DNA of 55,477 nucleotides from Tropicimonas isoalkanivorans (lineage in GTDB: Bacteria > Pseudomonadota > Alphaproteobacteria > Rhodobacterales > Rhodobacteraceae). This document shows, piece after piece, positions 6,462 through 15,326 of the stretch (position 1 is its first letter; the number at the start of each line of letters is the position of its first letter). The notes under the pieces were generated by a model, which worked only from the letters and a program-made list of their open reading frames with translations, did not search any database and was not told the origin of the DNA. The translations under genes and the position numbers were made by a program. The stretch spans positions 1 to 55,477 of the forward strand of contig NZ_FOLG01000021.1 of NCBI RefSeq assembly GCF_900112335.1, read 5' to 3'.

Positions 6462-7927
6462 TGCGCCGTGCGATGAGGTCTCTGAGCGGCCAGTTGATCC
6501 TGCTTGTGGTCGCGGCACTTGTCGTGGCCCAGGCGATCAGCCTGTTCCTGTTCGCTGACGAGCGCAGCCTTGCGATTCGTGCCGCATTGGGGTTCGAGGC
6601 CGCGGGTCGCGCAGCAAATGTCGCGCGGTTGATCGAGGAGGCTCCGTTGGATCTGCAGGACTCGATCCTTCGCGCGGCAAATTCGCCTCTGATCCGGTTC
6701 GATCTGTCGGACGCTCCGATCGTGGATCACACCGGTCACTCGGACGGCGGCATCGTGGAAGCGCGAATACGCGCCCTGATGGACGACAGCTACAGCCGGG
6801 ACATTCGCGTTGAATTGCACGAGATCGAGGGCGAGTTGCGGCCTCTTCCCAATCTCTCGGACGAGATGACGGAAATGCATCTAGCGATGATGCGCGGAGA
6901 GTTGACAGCGGTTGAAATGAACCTGTCGATCGCGATCAAGGGGGCGCGTTGGCTGAATGTCGGAACGCGGTTCGAGCGTCCGCCAATCCAATGGCCTTTC
7001 TATTCGATGCTGACCTTTGGAATTTCCGCCGGACTGCTTCTGGTGGCGATCTTCTGGTTTGTCATGACGCGCCTGACGCGTCCTTTGCGGCACCTCTCCA
7101 AGGCCGCGGACCATCTTGGCCGGGGCGAAGATGTGGGCGAATTGGCGGTCACAGGGCCGACCGAGGTCAGGGATCTGACCGTCGCCTTCAACCGCATGCA
7201 GCGACGGCTGACCCGGTTTGTCAGTGATAGGACACGGATGCTCGCAGCCCTTGGTCACGATCTGCGCTCGCCGTTGACCGCCATGCGTGTCCGCGCGGAG
7301 CTGGTTGACGAAGAAGAGACGCGGGACAGCCTCATCGCATCGGTCGAAGAGATGCAGAGTATGGTCGAAGCGACGCTCACCTTTGCACGCGGCCTTACCG
7401 GATCCGAGGGTGCCGAAGTGGTCGATCTGCGCAATTTTCTGGACAGCTTGTGCAGCGATATGGCGGCACACTGCACCTTTGCCCCGAGTGATGATGTTGC
7501 CGTGCGGCTTCGACCCAACGCGTTCCGAAGGGCACTGAGGAACTTGCTTGAGAACGCCGTTCGCTACGGTGGTGCCGCAAAAGTCAGCTGGGCGACCCAC
7601 GGTTCGAACCTCGTACTCAACATCGATGACAATGGGCCCGGCATTCCCGTCGACCAGTTGGAAAAGGTCTTCGATCCCTTCTATCGCCTCGAGCAATCGA
7701 GGTCTCTGGAAACGGGCGGTTATGGGCTTGGGCTCTCGATCGCGAGGACAATCGTCCAATCCCATGGCGGCGATATCCAGCTGGTCAACCAGAACAGCGC
7801 GGGTTTGCGCGCTGTTGTCACCATCCCACTGGATGAAAGCGAACTAATCGAAGGAGAAACAGATGAAACTGAAAACGCTCATTCCAACGTTGCTGGCCAG
7901 CTTGCCCGCCAGCATGGCGCAGGCTGA
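6461..7927 (+). CDS. Sensor histidine kinase
   Basis: Membrane kinase of about 488 residues: N-terminal helix, periplasmic loop (about 40-175), second helix (about 185-205), HAMP linker, H-box ALGHDLRSPLTAM, N-box LRNLLENAVRYGG, G1 box DDNGPGIP and G2 box GYGLGLS. All phosphotransfer residues are present. The periplasmic loop has no obvious metal-ligand cluster beyond a DHTGHSD segment and MTEMHLAMM, both of which could bind copper (inference). Start ATG 6461 overlaps the regulator stop; a GTG at 6458 is one codon earlier. The 3' end overlaps the SHOCT gene by 65 bp. Confidence 0.92.
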   Translation: MRRAMRSLSGQLILLVVAALVVAQAISLFLFADERSLAIRAALGFEAAGRAANVARLIEEAPLDLQDSILRAANSPLIRFDLSDAPIVDHTGHSDGGIVEARIRALMDDSYSRDIRVELHEIEGELRPLPNLSDEMTEMHLAMMRGELTAVEMNLSIAIKGARWLNVGTRFERPPIQWPFYSMLTFGISAGLLLVAIFWFVMTRLTRPLRHLSKAADHLGRGEDVGELAVTGPTEVRDLTVAFNRMQRRLTRFVSDRTRMLAALGHDLRSPLTAMRVRAELVDEEETRDSLIASVEEMQSMVEATLTFARGLTGSEGAEVVDLRNFLDSLCSDMAAHCTFAPSDDVAVRLRPNAFRRALRNLLENAVRYGGAAKVSWATHGSNLVLNIDDNGPGIPVDQLEKVFDPFYRLEQSRSLETGGYGLGLSIARTIVQSHGGDIQLVNQNSAGLRAVVTIPLDESELIEGETDETENAHSNVAGQLARQHGAG

Positions 7928-8168
7928 TGGACCAGGCTCCTGGACGGGGCACATGTGGGGCAGTGGCTATGGCTTTATGGGCGGCTTCATGATGCTCGCC
8001 TTCTGGGGCGCCGTGATCGCATTGATCGTGTTTCTGGTGCTCAGGCTGCGGGACAATGGCACTCCCCCGCCGGAATCGGACGCGCGGGAAACGCTGAGGC
8101 GTCGCTTTGCGAATGGGGAAATCGACGAAGAAGAGTTTCGTCGCCTGAAAGCAACACTGGACGAGTAG
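7863..8168 (+). CDS. Small membrane protein with SHOCT domain
   Basis: 101 residues: signal-like N-terminus ending SMAQA, a Gly/Met/Trp stretch (GHMWGSGYGFMGGFMM), one transmembrane helix and a C-terminal SHOCT motif (LRRRFANGEIDEEEFRRLK). SHOCT segments are short oligomerisation or capping motifs on many envelope proteins. A strong AAGGAG site precedes the ATG although the gene starts inside the kinase frame. Its location between the two-component system and ccmF suggests an accessory envelope role. Confidence 0.8.
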   Translation: MKLKTLIPTLLASLPASMAQADGPGSWTGHMWGSGYGFMGGFMMLAFWGAVIALIVFLVLRLRDNGTPPPESDARETLRRRFANGEIDEEEFRRLKATLDE

Positions 8169-8232
8169 TCCACATCACGAATTTGAACACCGTCCCACGC
8201 GACGTCACTAACTTTAGATCGGAAAGAACGCC

Positions 8233-10233
8233 ATGGTCCCGGAAATTGGTCACTTTGCACTGGCCCTCGCGCTTGCGCTTGCGCTTGTTCAAAGCGTTCT
8301 GCCGATTGCAGGTGCGTCGCGTGGAAACGCCGTCTGGATGAAATCCGCCCAGGCGACGGCAATAGGACAAGTGCTGTTTGTGGCCATAGCCTTCGCAGCG
8401 CTGATGCAGGCCTTCATCGTCAGCGACTTCACCGTCAGGAACGTCGTCGAGAATTCCCATTCGCTCAAGCCGATGCTCTACAAGGTGGCCGGGACCTGGG
8501 GCAGCCATGAGGGTTCGCTGCTGCTCTGGATCCTGATACTCGCGGTGTTCGGCGCGGGCGTCGCCTGGTTCGGATCGAACATCCCCGCCGAGACCAAGGC
8601 GCGCACCCTGTCGGTGCAGGCGTGGATCAGTGTCGGCTTCCTGTCCTTCCTGCTGCTGACGTCGAACCCCTTCGAGCGGGTGTTTCCGCCGCCGCTCGAC
8701 GGCAATGACCTGAACCCGTTGCTTCAGGACATGGGTCTCGCCATGCACCCGCCGCTCTTGTATTTCGGGTATGTCGGCTTCTCCATCGTGTTTTCCTTCG
8801 CCGTTGCGGCTCTTATAGAGGGTCGCGTCGATCCGGCCTGGGCCAGATGGGTCCGGCCATGGACATTGGCCGCCTGGATCAGCCTGACGGCGGGTATCGC
8901 CCTCGGGTCTTGGTGGGCCTATTATGAACTGGGCTGGGGCGGCTGGTGGTTCTGGGATCCGGTCGAGAATGTAAGCTTCATGCCTTGGCTTCTGGGCACA
9001 GCGCTGTTGCATTCGGCCATCGTCACGGAAAAGCGCGATGCGTTCAAAAGCTGGACTATCCTGCTTGCCATCCTGACTTTCTCGCTTTCACTTCTCGGGA
9101 CGTTCATTGTCCGGTCAGGCCTGCTTACATCGGTACACGCGTTCGCCGTCGATCCGGAGCGCGGGCTTTACATTCTGGGTCTGCTGGCCGTGTCCATCGG
9201 TGGGTCGCTGGCGCTCTACGCCTGGCGGGCACCCGAAATGGAGCCGGGCGGTCTGTTTCGCCCGATCAGCCGCGAAGCCGGGCTGCTCGTGAACAACCTC
9301 ATTCTGGCCGCCGCTACGGGAACGGTCCTGTTCGGGACGCTTTATCCGCTGATCCTCGAGGCTGTCACGGGGGACAAGATCTCGGTGGGTCCACCTTTCT
9401 TCAACGCGGCCTTCATTCCGATGATGCTGGCGCTGGTCGTGTTCATGGGTCTTGGTCCATTCCTGTCGTGGAAGCGGGCTGATTTCGCCGGTTTGCTCGA
9501 TCGCATTCGGTTCGTGGCCGTGCTGGCGGTCGTCGCCGCCTTGGCCGCGTGGTATCTTCTGTATGGCGGGCCGATCATGGCCTATCTTGCCATCCTCGGC
9601 GCAGCGTGGCTGCTTTTTGCGACCCTGCGGGAATGGGCGCTACGCATCCGTCTGTTCGAGGTTTCCCTTGCAGAGAGCGCGAGACGCGTGCGCAACCTGC
9701 CACGCGCCTCTCACGGTATGACGCTTGCCCATGCCGGCGTCGCTGTGTTGATGATGGGGATGATCGGCTCGACCGGATGGAAGAGTGAGGAGATCGTCTT
9801 TGCCGCCCCCGGGACCGAAGTCACGATCGCCGGGTTCGACATCACCTTCGAAGGGGCCGCAAAGGTTCAAGGGCCGAACTACATCGCGGATCGCGGCACC
9901 CTTGTGGTGCGTCGGGATGGCGAATTGGTCACGACACTTTTCCCGGAACGGCGGTATTACCCGGTCGCGGAAAGCCAGACGACGGAGTCGGCCATCCGCT
10001 CCACATTGGCGGGTGATCTCTATACGTCGATTGCAACGCCAGCCTCCGATCAAGTGAACAACGCCGGAGCATGGACCCTTCGGATCCTCTATGAACCGCT
10101 CGTCAACCTGATCTGGATCGGCTCGATCCTGCTGGTGATCGGTGGCTGTTTGTCCTTGTCGGATCGCCGTTTGAGGGTCGGGGCGCCGCGCCGTGCCAAA
10201 CAGCCAGCCACCGATGCCGTTCCTGCCGAGTAG
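8233..10233 (+). CDS. ccmF: CcmF, cytochrome c haem lyase subunit
   Basis: 666-residue polytopic inner-membrane protein with the haem-handling tryptophan-rich signature WGGWWFWDPVEN and flanking conserved histidines (HSLKP, MHPPLL, ALLHSAI). CcmF, with CcmH and CcmI, transfers haem from holo-CcmE to CXXCH motifs of apocytochromes in the periplasm. Length and order match the family. The four ccm genes are contiguous (8-9 bp gap, then 4-bp overlaps). The ccmABCDE genes for haem export and delivery are absent here, so this protein must work with chromosomal partners. It would mature the cytochromes c encoded at 15.9-20.2 kb. Confidence 0.96.
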   Translation: MVPEIGHFALALALALALVQSVLPIAGASRGNAVWMKSAQATAIGQVLFVAIAFAALMQAFIVSDFTVRNVVENSHSLKPMLYKVAGTWGSHEGSLLLWILILAVFGAGVAWFGSNIPAETKARTLSVQAWISVGFLSFLLLTSNPFERVFPPPLDGNDLNPLLQDMGLAMHPPLLYFGYVGFSIVFSFAVAALIEGRVDPAWARWVRPWTLAAWISLTAGIALGSWWAYYELGWGGWWFWDPVENVSFMPWLLGTALLHSAIVTEKRDAFKSWTILLAILTFSLSLLGTFIVRSGLLTSVHAFAVDPERGLYILGLLAVSIGGSLALYAWRAPEMEPGGLFRPISREAGLLVNNLILAAATGTVLFGTLYPLILEAVTGDKISVGPPFFNAAFIPMMLALVVFMGLGPFLSWKRADFAGLLDRIRFVAVLAVVAALAAWYLLYGGPIMAYLAILGAAWLLFATLREWALRIRLFEVSLAESARRVRNLPRASHGMTLAHAGVAVLMMGMIGSTGWKSEEIVFAAPGTEVTIAGFDITFEGAAKVQGPNYIADRGTLVVRRDGELVTTLFPERRYYPVAESQTTESAIRSTLAGDLYTSIATPASDQVNNAGAWTLRILYEPLVNLIWIGSILLVIGGCLSLSDRRLRVGAPRRAKQPATDAVPAE

Positions 10234-10241
10234 GAGAGAAG

Positions 10242-10808
10242 ATGAAACGTCTCATTGCCGGGCTGCCGTTTATTGCGGCGGTCATATTCGGGGGGTTTTT
10301 TCTCTGGGGGCTCAATCCCGACCGGGATCCCAACGAGATCCCTTCCGTCCTGATCTCGCAACCGGCCCCGGCGTTCGACCTCGATCCCGTGCCGGGGTTG
10401 GAGACACCCGGCCTGGCCCGAAGCGATCTTGTCGGCAACGAACGACCGGTCGTGGTCAATGTCTTTGCGTCCTGGTGCGTGCCCTGCCGCGCGGAACATG
10501 CCGTGTTGACAAGATTTGTCGAACGAGACGGCATGCGGTTGTTCGGAATAAACTACAAAGACAAACCTGAGGATGCCGTGAAGTGGCTCAATGACCTCGG
10601 CAATCCCTACGAGCGGATCGGGTCCGACCTGTCGGGCCGGACCGGGATCGAATGGGGCCTGTCGGGCGTGCCGGAAACCTTCATCGTCGATAGCGATGGC
10701 ACCGTTTTGTTTCGCTATGTCGGGCCGGTCGTGGGTCCGGACGCCGTCGAACGGTTCACGCAAGCCCTGAAGCAGGCAGGCGCACTGCCAAATGGAGCAG
10801 CATCATGA
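10242..10808 (+). CDS. ccmG: CcmG/DsbE thiol:disulfide oxidoreductase
   Basis: 188 residues, an N-terminal membrane anchor and a thioredoxin fold with active site WCVPC and the cis-Pro loop GVPETF. CcmG reduces the apocytochrome CXXCH cysteines, or the CcmH disulfide, before haem attachment. It starts 8 bp after ccmF and overlaps ccmH by 4 bp. Electrons would come from a DsbD/CcdA-type protein, of which two are encoded here (12455 and 37064). Confidence 0.94.
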   Translation: MKRLIAGLPFIAAVIFGGFFLWGLNPDRDPNEIPSVLISQPAPAFDLDPVPGLETPGLARSDLVGNERPVVVNVFASWCVPCRAEHAVLTRFVERDGMRLFGINYKDKPEDAVKWLNDLGNPYERIGSDLSGRTGIEWGLSGVPETFIVDSDGTVLFRYVGPVVGPDAVERFTQALKQAGALPNGAAS

Positions 10809-11278
10809 GACAGTTGATTTTCGCGTTTTGCATCGGGCTCCTTCCCATTGCCGCCAATGCGGTGGAACCGGACGAAATGCTGACCGCCCCGGTATTGGAA
10901 CAGCGTGCGCGGGAGATTTCCAAGGATCTGCGATGTGTCGTCTGTCAAAATCAGGACATCGACAGCTCGAACGCGGGTGTGGCGCGGGACTTGCGTCTGC
11001 TCGTACGCGAGCGCTTGGTCGCCGGAGACAGTGACACCGAGGTGATCGAATACATACGGGCGCGGTACGGGGATTACGTGCTGCTGAAACCGCCTCTGGA
11101 GCCTGCGACCTACGCGCTTTGGTTCGCTCCGATCGCTTTCGTTCTGATCGGGGTTTTCGTTGGTGGCGGGCTACTGATGAGTCGGCGAAAGCAAGAGGCA
11201 TTTGAAGACTTGGGCTCGGAGGATGAGAACACCGTGTCCGAAATTCTCAGACAAAACGAAGCGGGGGATGCGTCATGA
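10805..11278 (+). CDS. ccmH: CcmH, cytochrome c biogenesis thioredoxin-like subunit
   Basis: 157 residues: cleavable signal (to NAVEP), the redox motif RCVVCQNQ, the helical-bundle domain, and a C-terminal transmembrane helix (about 100-122). CcmH holds apocytochrome thiols in the haem ligation complex. Both cysteines of the motif are present. ATG overlaps the end of ccmG and its stop overlaps ccmI by 4 bp, implying coupled translation. Confidence 0.95.
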   Translation: MRQLIFAFCIGLLPIAANAVEPDEMLTAPVLEQRAREISKDLRCVVCQNQDIDSSNAGVARDLRLLVRERLVAGDSDTEVIEYIRARYGDYVLLKPPLEPATYALWFAPIAFVLIGVFVGGGLLMSRRKQEAFEDLGSEDENTVSEILRQNEAGDAS

Positions 11279-12426
11279 TCTGGGGTATTTTCGGTCTTCT
11301 GACGCTGGTCGCGATCGGAATAGTCCTCTACCCGCTGCTGCTGTCCAAATCGAACACTCTCACCAGAGGAGATGCGGTACCGGCCATCCTCGCCGATCAG
11401 ATGCAGGAAATCGAACGAGACATGGACCGCGGTTTGATTTCTGAACAAGAAGCTCAAGCAGCCAGACTCGAGATCAAGAAACGGATCCTCGCGACGACCC
11501 GCAATTTGGAAGCAAAAGCCGGATCGTCCCGTAGTGGTGGCAGAGGCACTCTTGTTGTCGCGGCGGTCCTCGCGCCGGTTATTGCCGCGGGCTACTATCT
11601 GACAATGGGATCGCCGGAGGTGCCTTCAATGGCCTTCGCTGCCCGTGCAGAGGAGCGCGCACAGACTGATGAAGTGACGGCGCTGGCAATACAACTTCGC
11701 GAAAGGCTTGTATCCGATCCGACCGGCGGCCCCAGCGAAGGGTGGATGCTGTTGGGCCAGACCTATCAGCGCATGGGCAGAACAGTTGATGCTGTCGAAG
11801 CATTCGAAGTTGTCGCCAAACGGGAGGATGCCACCTCCGCGACATTCTCCATGCTGGCGGAGGCTGTCGCGGTTGCCAATGATGGCGTTGTTATTCCACG
11901 GGCGAAATTGGCCATTGATCGCGCTTTGGAACTTGACCCATCCAATCCTGCGGCAACCTATTTCGAGTCTCTCTACCATCTTCAAAAAGAAGAGACGCGT
12001 AAGGCCTACGATCTGCTCGTTTCCCGGCTGAACCAGGAAAAGACGTTCGTGCCCTGGATGGAAACATACGTTTTGCAGATCAACCGGATTGCAGCGGCAG
12101 CTGACCTCCCGGTCGTCGATCTACCCAGCGGGCCGACATCACAACCCGGCCCGAGTGCGGCAGATGTTGCGGCGGCGTCGGAGATGAATGACGCGGACCG
12201 CGCGGAGTTCATCCGGTCGATGGTCTCGCGGCTGGCCGAGCGTCTTGAGGATGATCCGGACGATCTGGATGGTTGGATGCGGCTGGCAAACGCCTATACC
12301 GTCCTTCAGGAGCCCGATCGCGCCATCGCCGCCTACCGTAAGGCTGAAGCGCTGTTGGAACAGCAGCCTGCCAGTGATCCTCGGCGTGCGGCGGTCCGTG
12401 CCGCGCTTGAGCGGCTCGGCGGCTGA
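11275..12426 (+). CDS. ccmI: CcmI, apocytochrome c chaperone (TPR)
   Basis: 383 residues: two N-terminal membrane helices separated by a cytoplasmic loop with a leucine-zipper-like stretch (MQEIERDMDRGLISEQEA), then a periplasmic region with TPR repeats (for example GWMLLGQTYQRMGRTVDAVEAF and GWMRLANAYTVLQEPDRAI). CcmI binds apocytochrome C-termini and presents them to CcmF/H. Last gene of the ccm block; it ends 28 bp from the convergent scsB-like gene, with no clear terminator between. Confidence 0.92.
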   Translation: MIWGIFGLLTLVAIGIVLYPLLLSKSNTLTRGDAVPAILADQMQEIERDMDRGLISEQEAQAARLEIKKRILATTRNLEAKAGSSRSGGRGTLVVAAVLAPVIAAGYYLTMGSPEVPSMAFAARAEERAQTDEVTALAIQLRERLVSDPTGGPSEGWMLLGQTYQRMGRTVDAVEAFEVVAKREDATSATFSMLAEAVAVANDGVVIPRAKLAIDRALELDPSNPAATYFESLYHLQKEETRKAYDLLVSRLNQEKTFVPWMETYVLQINRIAAAADLPVVDLPSGPTSQPGPSAADVAAASEMNDADRAEFIRSMVSRLAERLEDDPDDLDGWMRLANAYTVLQEPDRAIAAYRKAEALLEQQPASDPRRAAVRAALERLGG

Positions 12427-12454
12427 CTACTGGTCGGTGTCCCGCCCGGGCAGG

Positions 12455-14584
12455 TCACTCCTGTCCGGCAACCTTTGCGGAAATATCCCGACCCCTGGCT
12501 TGCGCCAAGGCGTTCATCACGTCCTCGGTCGTCAGCAATTCGGACAGCACAATGCCGTTTGGTGCCGACGGTCCATAGACGGCATTGAAGGGGATGCCAT
12601 ATCTGCCGAAACTCTCAAGGTAACGGGAAATGCGCGCGTCCGGGCGTGTCCAATCTGCCTGCATCGGCGTGACGCCCGGCGTGTCCAGCGCACTGCGGAC
12701 CGGATCACGGTCGATGACAAGTGTCTTGTTCGCTTTGCACGTCAGGCACCAGTCAGCGGTCACATCGACAAAGACGACCTCTCCTGCGGACACGCGTTTC
12801 GCTATGTCCGAACGATCAAATGCGATCCAAGCCAATGCCGATTGCGACTCTGAACGGGCCGGCGCTGATTGCTGCAGGACAGGACCTGCGGCAAGAGCCA
12901 GGACAAGGCTGGCTGTGGCAATAGACCACCTGAATTGGGACTGCACATTCGGGAGGGACAAGATCAGAACGGCGAGACCGGACAACGCCGCGACCGCGAT
13001 GACAGACGCAAGCCCGGCGACACCGTCGAGCACCCAGAACAGCCACACGGCGGTTGCAAGCAACAAAACCCCCATGACGCTTTTGATGATCAGCATCCAT
13101 CGACCAGGCTTGGGCATGAATGCGACCAGACGCGGGAACGCGGCGATGACGAGATAGGGCAGGGCGAGGCCGAGCCCGAGGCTCGTAAAGACGATGAGGA
13201 TGTCCACGCCACGCCCGGCCAAAGCAAAGGCCACCGCGGTGCCGAGGAACGGTGCCGAACAAGGCGTCGCCATGACGGCACCGAACATGCCAGTGAAAAA
13301 GTCGGCGGAATACCCGTTGCGTCCTCCGGCCCCTGCAAGCCGCGTCTGCATGCCGTGTGGAAGGGCGAACTCGAACGCTGCGAACAGATTTGCCGAAAAG
13401 ACGAGCAGGACAGCGATCATCGCCGCAAGAAACAGCGGGCTTTGAAACTGCAAACCCCACCCGACGCTGAGGCCTGCCGTCTGGAGCGCCCAGAGGACGA
13501 GCGCCAGACCCCACATGAACGTCATGATGCCGGCGCTGGCAGCGACGAAACCGAACCGGACACGGGTTGTGTCGTGATCGGTGTGTTTGAGCACAGACGA
13601 CACCTTGATGGACAGCACCGGCAGCACGCAGGGCATCACATTCAGGATCAATCCACCCAGCAGCGCGATCGCGGCAATCCAAAGCAGTTCCATCATGTCC
13701 GGTGTCGTGGCGGCCAGTTCGAAAGGCGGCGCGATGCCTTGCGCCACGCGATCCGCAATCACGGTAAACGCCCGGTTCTCGCCGTCGGTGACGGTAATCG
13801 ACGGAGCCACTGTCACATCCGTATTCGACGAGAGGATCGGCAAGCGCGCCCAAAGCAAACGATCCTCTTCTCCCAAACGGATATCGGGTTTGCCAAGCGC
13901 AACACCCATACCCAGTTCGGGAAACACATCCGGCGACTGGAGTGGTTCATCGACGCGAAGGCTGACGATCAACTCCGTGAGGTCTTCGTCGATGAAGGCA
14001 TTTGCCTCGCTGACGCCGCTCGTCTTGGCCCCTTCGGGGACGCGCTCGGAAAACGTACCGATCAGCCCAGCCGAAGTGCTGTCGATGACGTTGCCCCGTC
14101 CGAGGCGAAGTGACAGGTCAAACTCTTCCGGGACACAGACATTGGAGCACACCAGCAGTTTGACCTGCGCGGAAAGAGTCACAGGTGCGCCGGGATCTTT
14201 GAGCGTTATGCGCAGCGGAAAGACGACGTCACCCGCATAACCAAAATTTTCGATGCCGAAGGCGGTGAAGCGCGTTGGGGCGGGCCACATGAATTCGACA
14301 TCTGCGACGTTTTCGGAACCGCTCCATTCGACCGAAGGCGGTATTCCCACCTCGCCCGCCGACCGCCAATAGGTCTTCCAGTTTTCGTTCAGTTGAAGAT
14401 GAAGCCCGGCTGACAGAGTCCGTGTGTTCTCGGGAACGCCGTCCTGTACACTGAAGAGATACGCGGTAAGTGGCGCACTTTGGTATTCAGCAGAGGTTGC
14501 TGCCGAGACACTTCCAGAGACAAGGGCCAAGAGCACGAAGGGAATAAGCAAAACCCGTCGCAGGATCAAAAGGCAATCGATCAA
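12455..14584 (-). CDS. scsB: ScsB-like thiol:disulfide interchange protein (DsbD family)
   Basis: 709 residues: signal, large periplasmic DsbD-type N-terminal region with a CSNVCVPEEF cysteine pair, eight or so membrane helices with the DsbD motif MPCVLPVLSIK and a second Cys in ATPCSAPFLGTA, and a C-terminal thioredoxin domain with ADWCLTCKANK. It passes electrons from cytoplasmic thioredoxin to periplasmic partners. In ScsB the partner is a ScsC-type DsbA; the protein at 20158 is a candidate. The scs genes were named for suppressing copper sensitivity. The start is TTG 14584 behind AAGGAAGCAGG. Third gene of the unit led by the CueR-type promoter at 15199-15229. Confidence 0.88.
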   Translation of the reverse strand: MIDCLLILRRVLLIPFVLLALVSGSVSAATSAEYQSAPLTAYLFSVQDGVPENTRTLSAGLHLQLNENWKTYWRSAGEVGIPPSVEWSGSENVADVEFMWPAPTRFTAFGIENFGYAGDVVFPLRITLKDPGAPVTLSAQVKLLVCSNVCVPEEFDLSLRLGRGNVIDSTSAGLIGTFSERVPEGAKTSGVSEANAFIDEDLTELIVSLRVDEPLQSPDVFPELGMGVALGKPDIRLGEEDRLLWARLPILSSNTDVTVAPSITVTDGENRAFTVIADRVAQGIAPPFELAATTPDMMELLWIAAIALLGGLILNVMPCVLPVLSIKVSSVLKHTDHDTTRVRFGFVAASAGIMTFMWGLALVLWALQTAGLSVGWGLQFQSPLFLAAMIAVLLVFSANLFAAFEFALPHGMQTRLAGAGGRNGYSADFFTGMFGAVMATPCSAPFLGTAVAFALAGRGVDILIVFTSLGLGLALPYLVIAAFPRLVAFMPKPGRWMLIIKSVMGVLLLATAVWLFWVLDGVAGLASVIAVAALSGLAVLILSLPNVQSQFRWSIATASLVLALAAGPVLQQSAPARSESQSALAWIAFDRSDIAKRVSAGEVVFVDVTADWCLTCKANKTLVIDRDPVRSALDTPGVTPMQADWTRPDARISRYLESFGRYGIPFNAVYGPSAPNGIVLSELLTTEDVMNALAQARGRDISAKVAGQE

Positions 14585-14641
14585 GATACCTGCTTCCTTC
14601 CCATATTTTCCGCAGATTTCGCCAGGACGGCGGAAATTGCG

Positions 14642-14866
14642 TCAAAGTCCACCTGTGGCAAAACCCTGACGACCGTCCGCACAGACAATTCGCGCAACGC
14701 CAGTCGCAGAAGATGAAAGGGTTCGACACCCATCCGGCAGAAGGTCTGACGCTTGCTTCGTGGACACGATAGCGCCGCGATCCGAGCAGTCTTCAAGACT
14801 TCCGGCACATCCCCCAAGCATGAAACCCGACAACAGCAACGCGCCTACGCGTACCTTCCCGCGCAC
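14642..14866 (-). CDS. Small lipoprotein of unknown function
   Basis: 74 residues from a GTG at 14866, two bases after the stop of the upstream gene. Signal peptide with lipobox FMLGGC (Cys20), then a short domain with three more cysteines (EDCSDRG, DGCRTL, IVCADG), which could form disulfides or bind metal. No family recognised. It sits between a DUF2933 protein and ScsB under a CueR-type promoter, so a role in periplasmic copper or thiol handling is likely but unproven. Confidence 0.65.
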   Translation of the reverse strand: MRGKVRVGALLLSGFMLGGCAGSLEDCSDRGAIVSTKQASDLLPDGCRTLSSSATGVARIVCADGRQGFATGGL

Positions 14867-14867
14867 A

Positions 14868-15170
14868 TCACGGCCTGTCGCGGACCACGACTGGAATCGC
14901 GGAGGTTATGGGCTCGGTCGTTTCCTCGATAGTATCCTTTGCCTTGTCGGAATGGCACGATTTTCCCATGAATTTGTGCATCACGAGATGCGCCCCCACG
15001 CACAGCAGGAGCGGGGCAAAAGCCGCTGCATTGCCCCACATGCCCGCCAATGTGCCGCCGGCAAGAAAAAATCCCGCAATGGGCAGCAGCATGACGACGC
15101 AACACGCCATCATTCCGTAATGCATGAGCCTGTCCGTGATCGGCTTTTTTCTGTGGTTCCGGTGGTCCAT
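14868..15170 (-). CDS. DUF2933-type small membrane protein
   Basis: 100 residues, two membrane helices (about 20-38 and 45-62) with a CC pair in the first, followed by the DUF2933-like signature HLVMHKFMGKSCH. Proteins of this kind accompany copper and mercury resistance genes, but their function is not established; the His/Met/Cys tail looks like a soft-metal site. GGGGGTG precedes the ATG at 15170. First gene of the unit ending with ScsB. Confidence 0.78.
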   Translation of the reverse strand: MDHRNHRKKPITDRLMHYGMMACCVVMLLPIAGFFLAGGTLAGMWGNAAAFAPLLLCVGAHLVMHKFMGKSCHSDKAKDTIEETTEPITSAIPVVVRDRP

Positions 15171-15198
15171 GACACCCCCATTGTCTCGTTCCCGGCGT

Positions 15199-15229
15199 CA
15201 TTTGCGGCCCTCCAGCAGGGTAAGGTCAA
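15199..15229 (-). promoter_or_regulatory. CueR-type promoter of the DUF2933-lipoprotein-scsB unit
   Basis: Minus strand: -35 TTGACC (15229-15224), 19-bp spacer TTACCCTGCTGGAGGGCCG with an imperfect dyad, weak -10 CAAATG (15204-15199). It abuts the GATACA box at 15231-15250, so two regulators may act on the same intergenic region. Confidence 0.7.
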
Positions 15230-15230
15230 G

Positions 15231-15250
15231 GATACAAATGGATACACTTC
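15231..15250 (+). promoter_or_regulatory. GATACA direct-repeat box (copy 3)
   Basis: GATACAAATGGATACACTTC: two GATACA half sites exactly 10 bp apart, upstream of the L,D-transpeptidase-led operon (15327) and touching the divergent CueR-type promoter. The best of the four copies. Confidence 0.55.
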
Positions 15251-15326
15251 TCGCGGCCTTGTCAGGTTGCCTGATGCCGGGTCTCCCGTAAAAGAGATGC
15301 AACAAATCCGAGGCTAGGAGTGTGTC

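Noticed and set aside
12869-14113. 414-residue plus-strand frame inside the scsB-like gene
   Set aside because: Same reasoning: highly charged shadow of a GC-rich gene, no signal, no motif.
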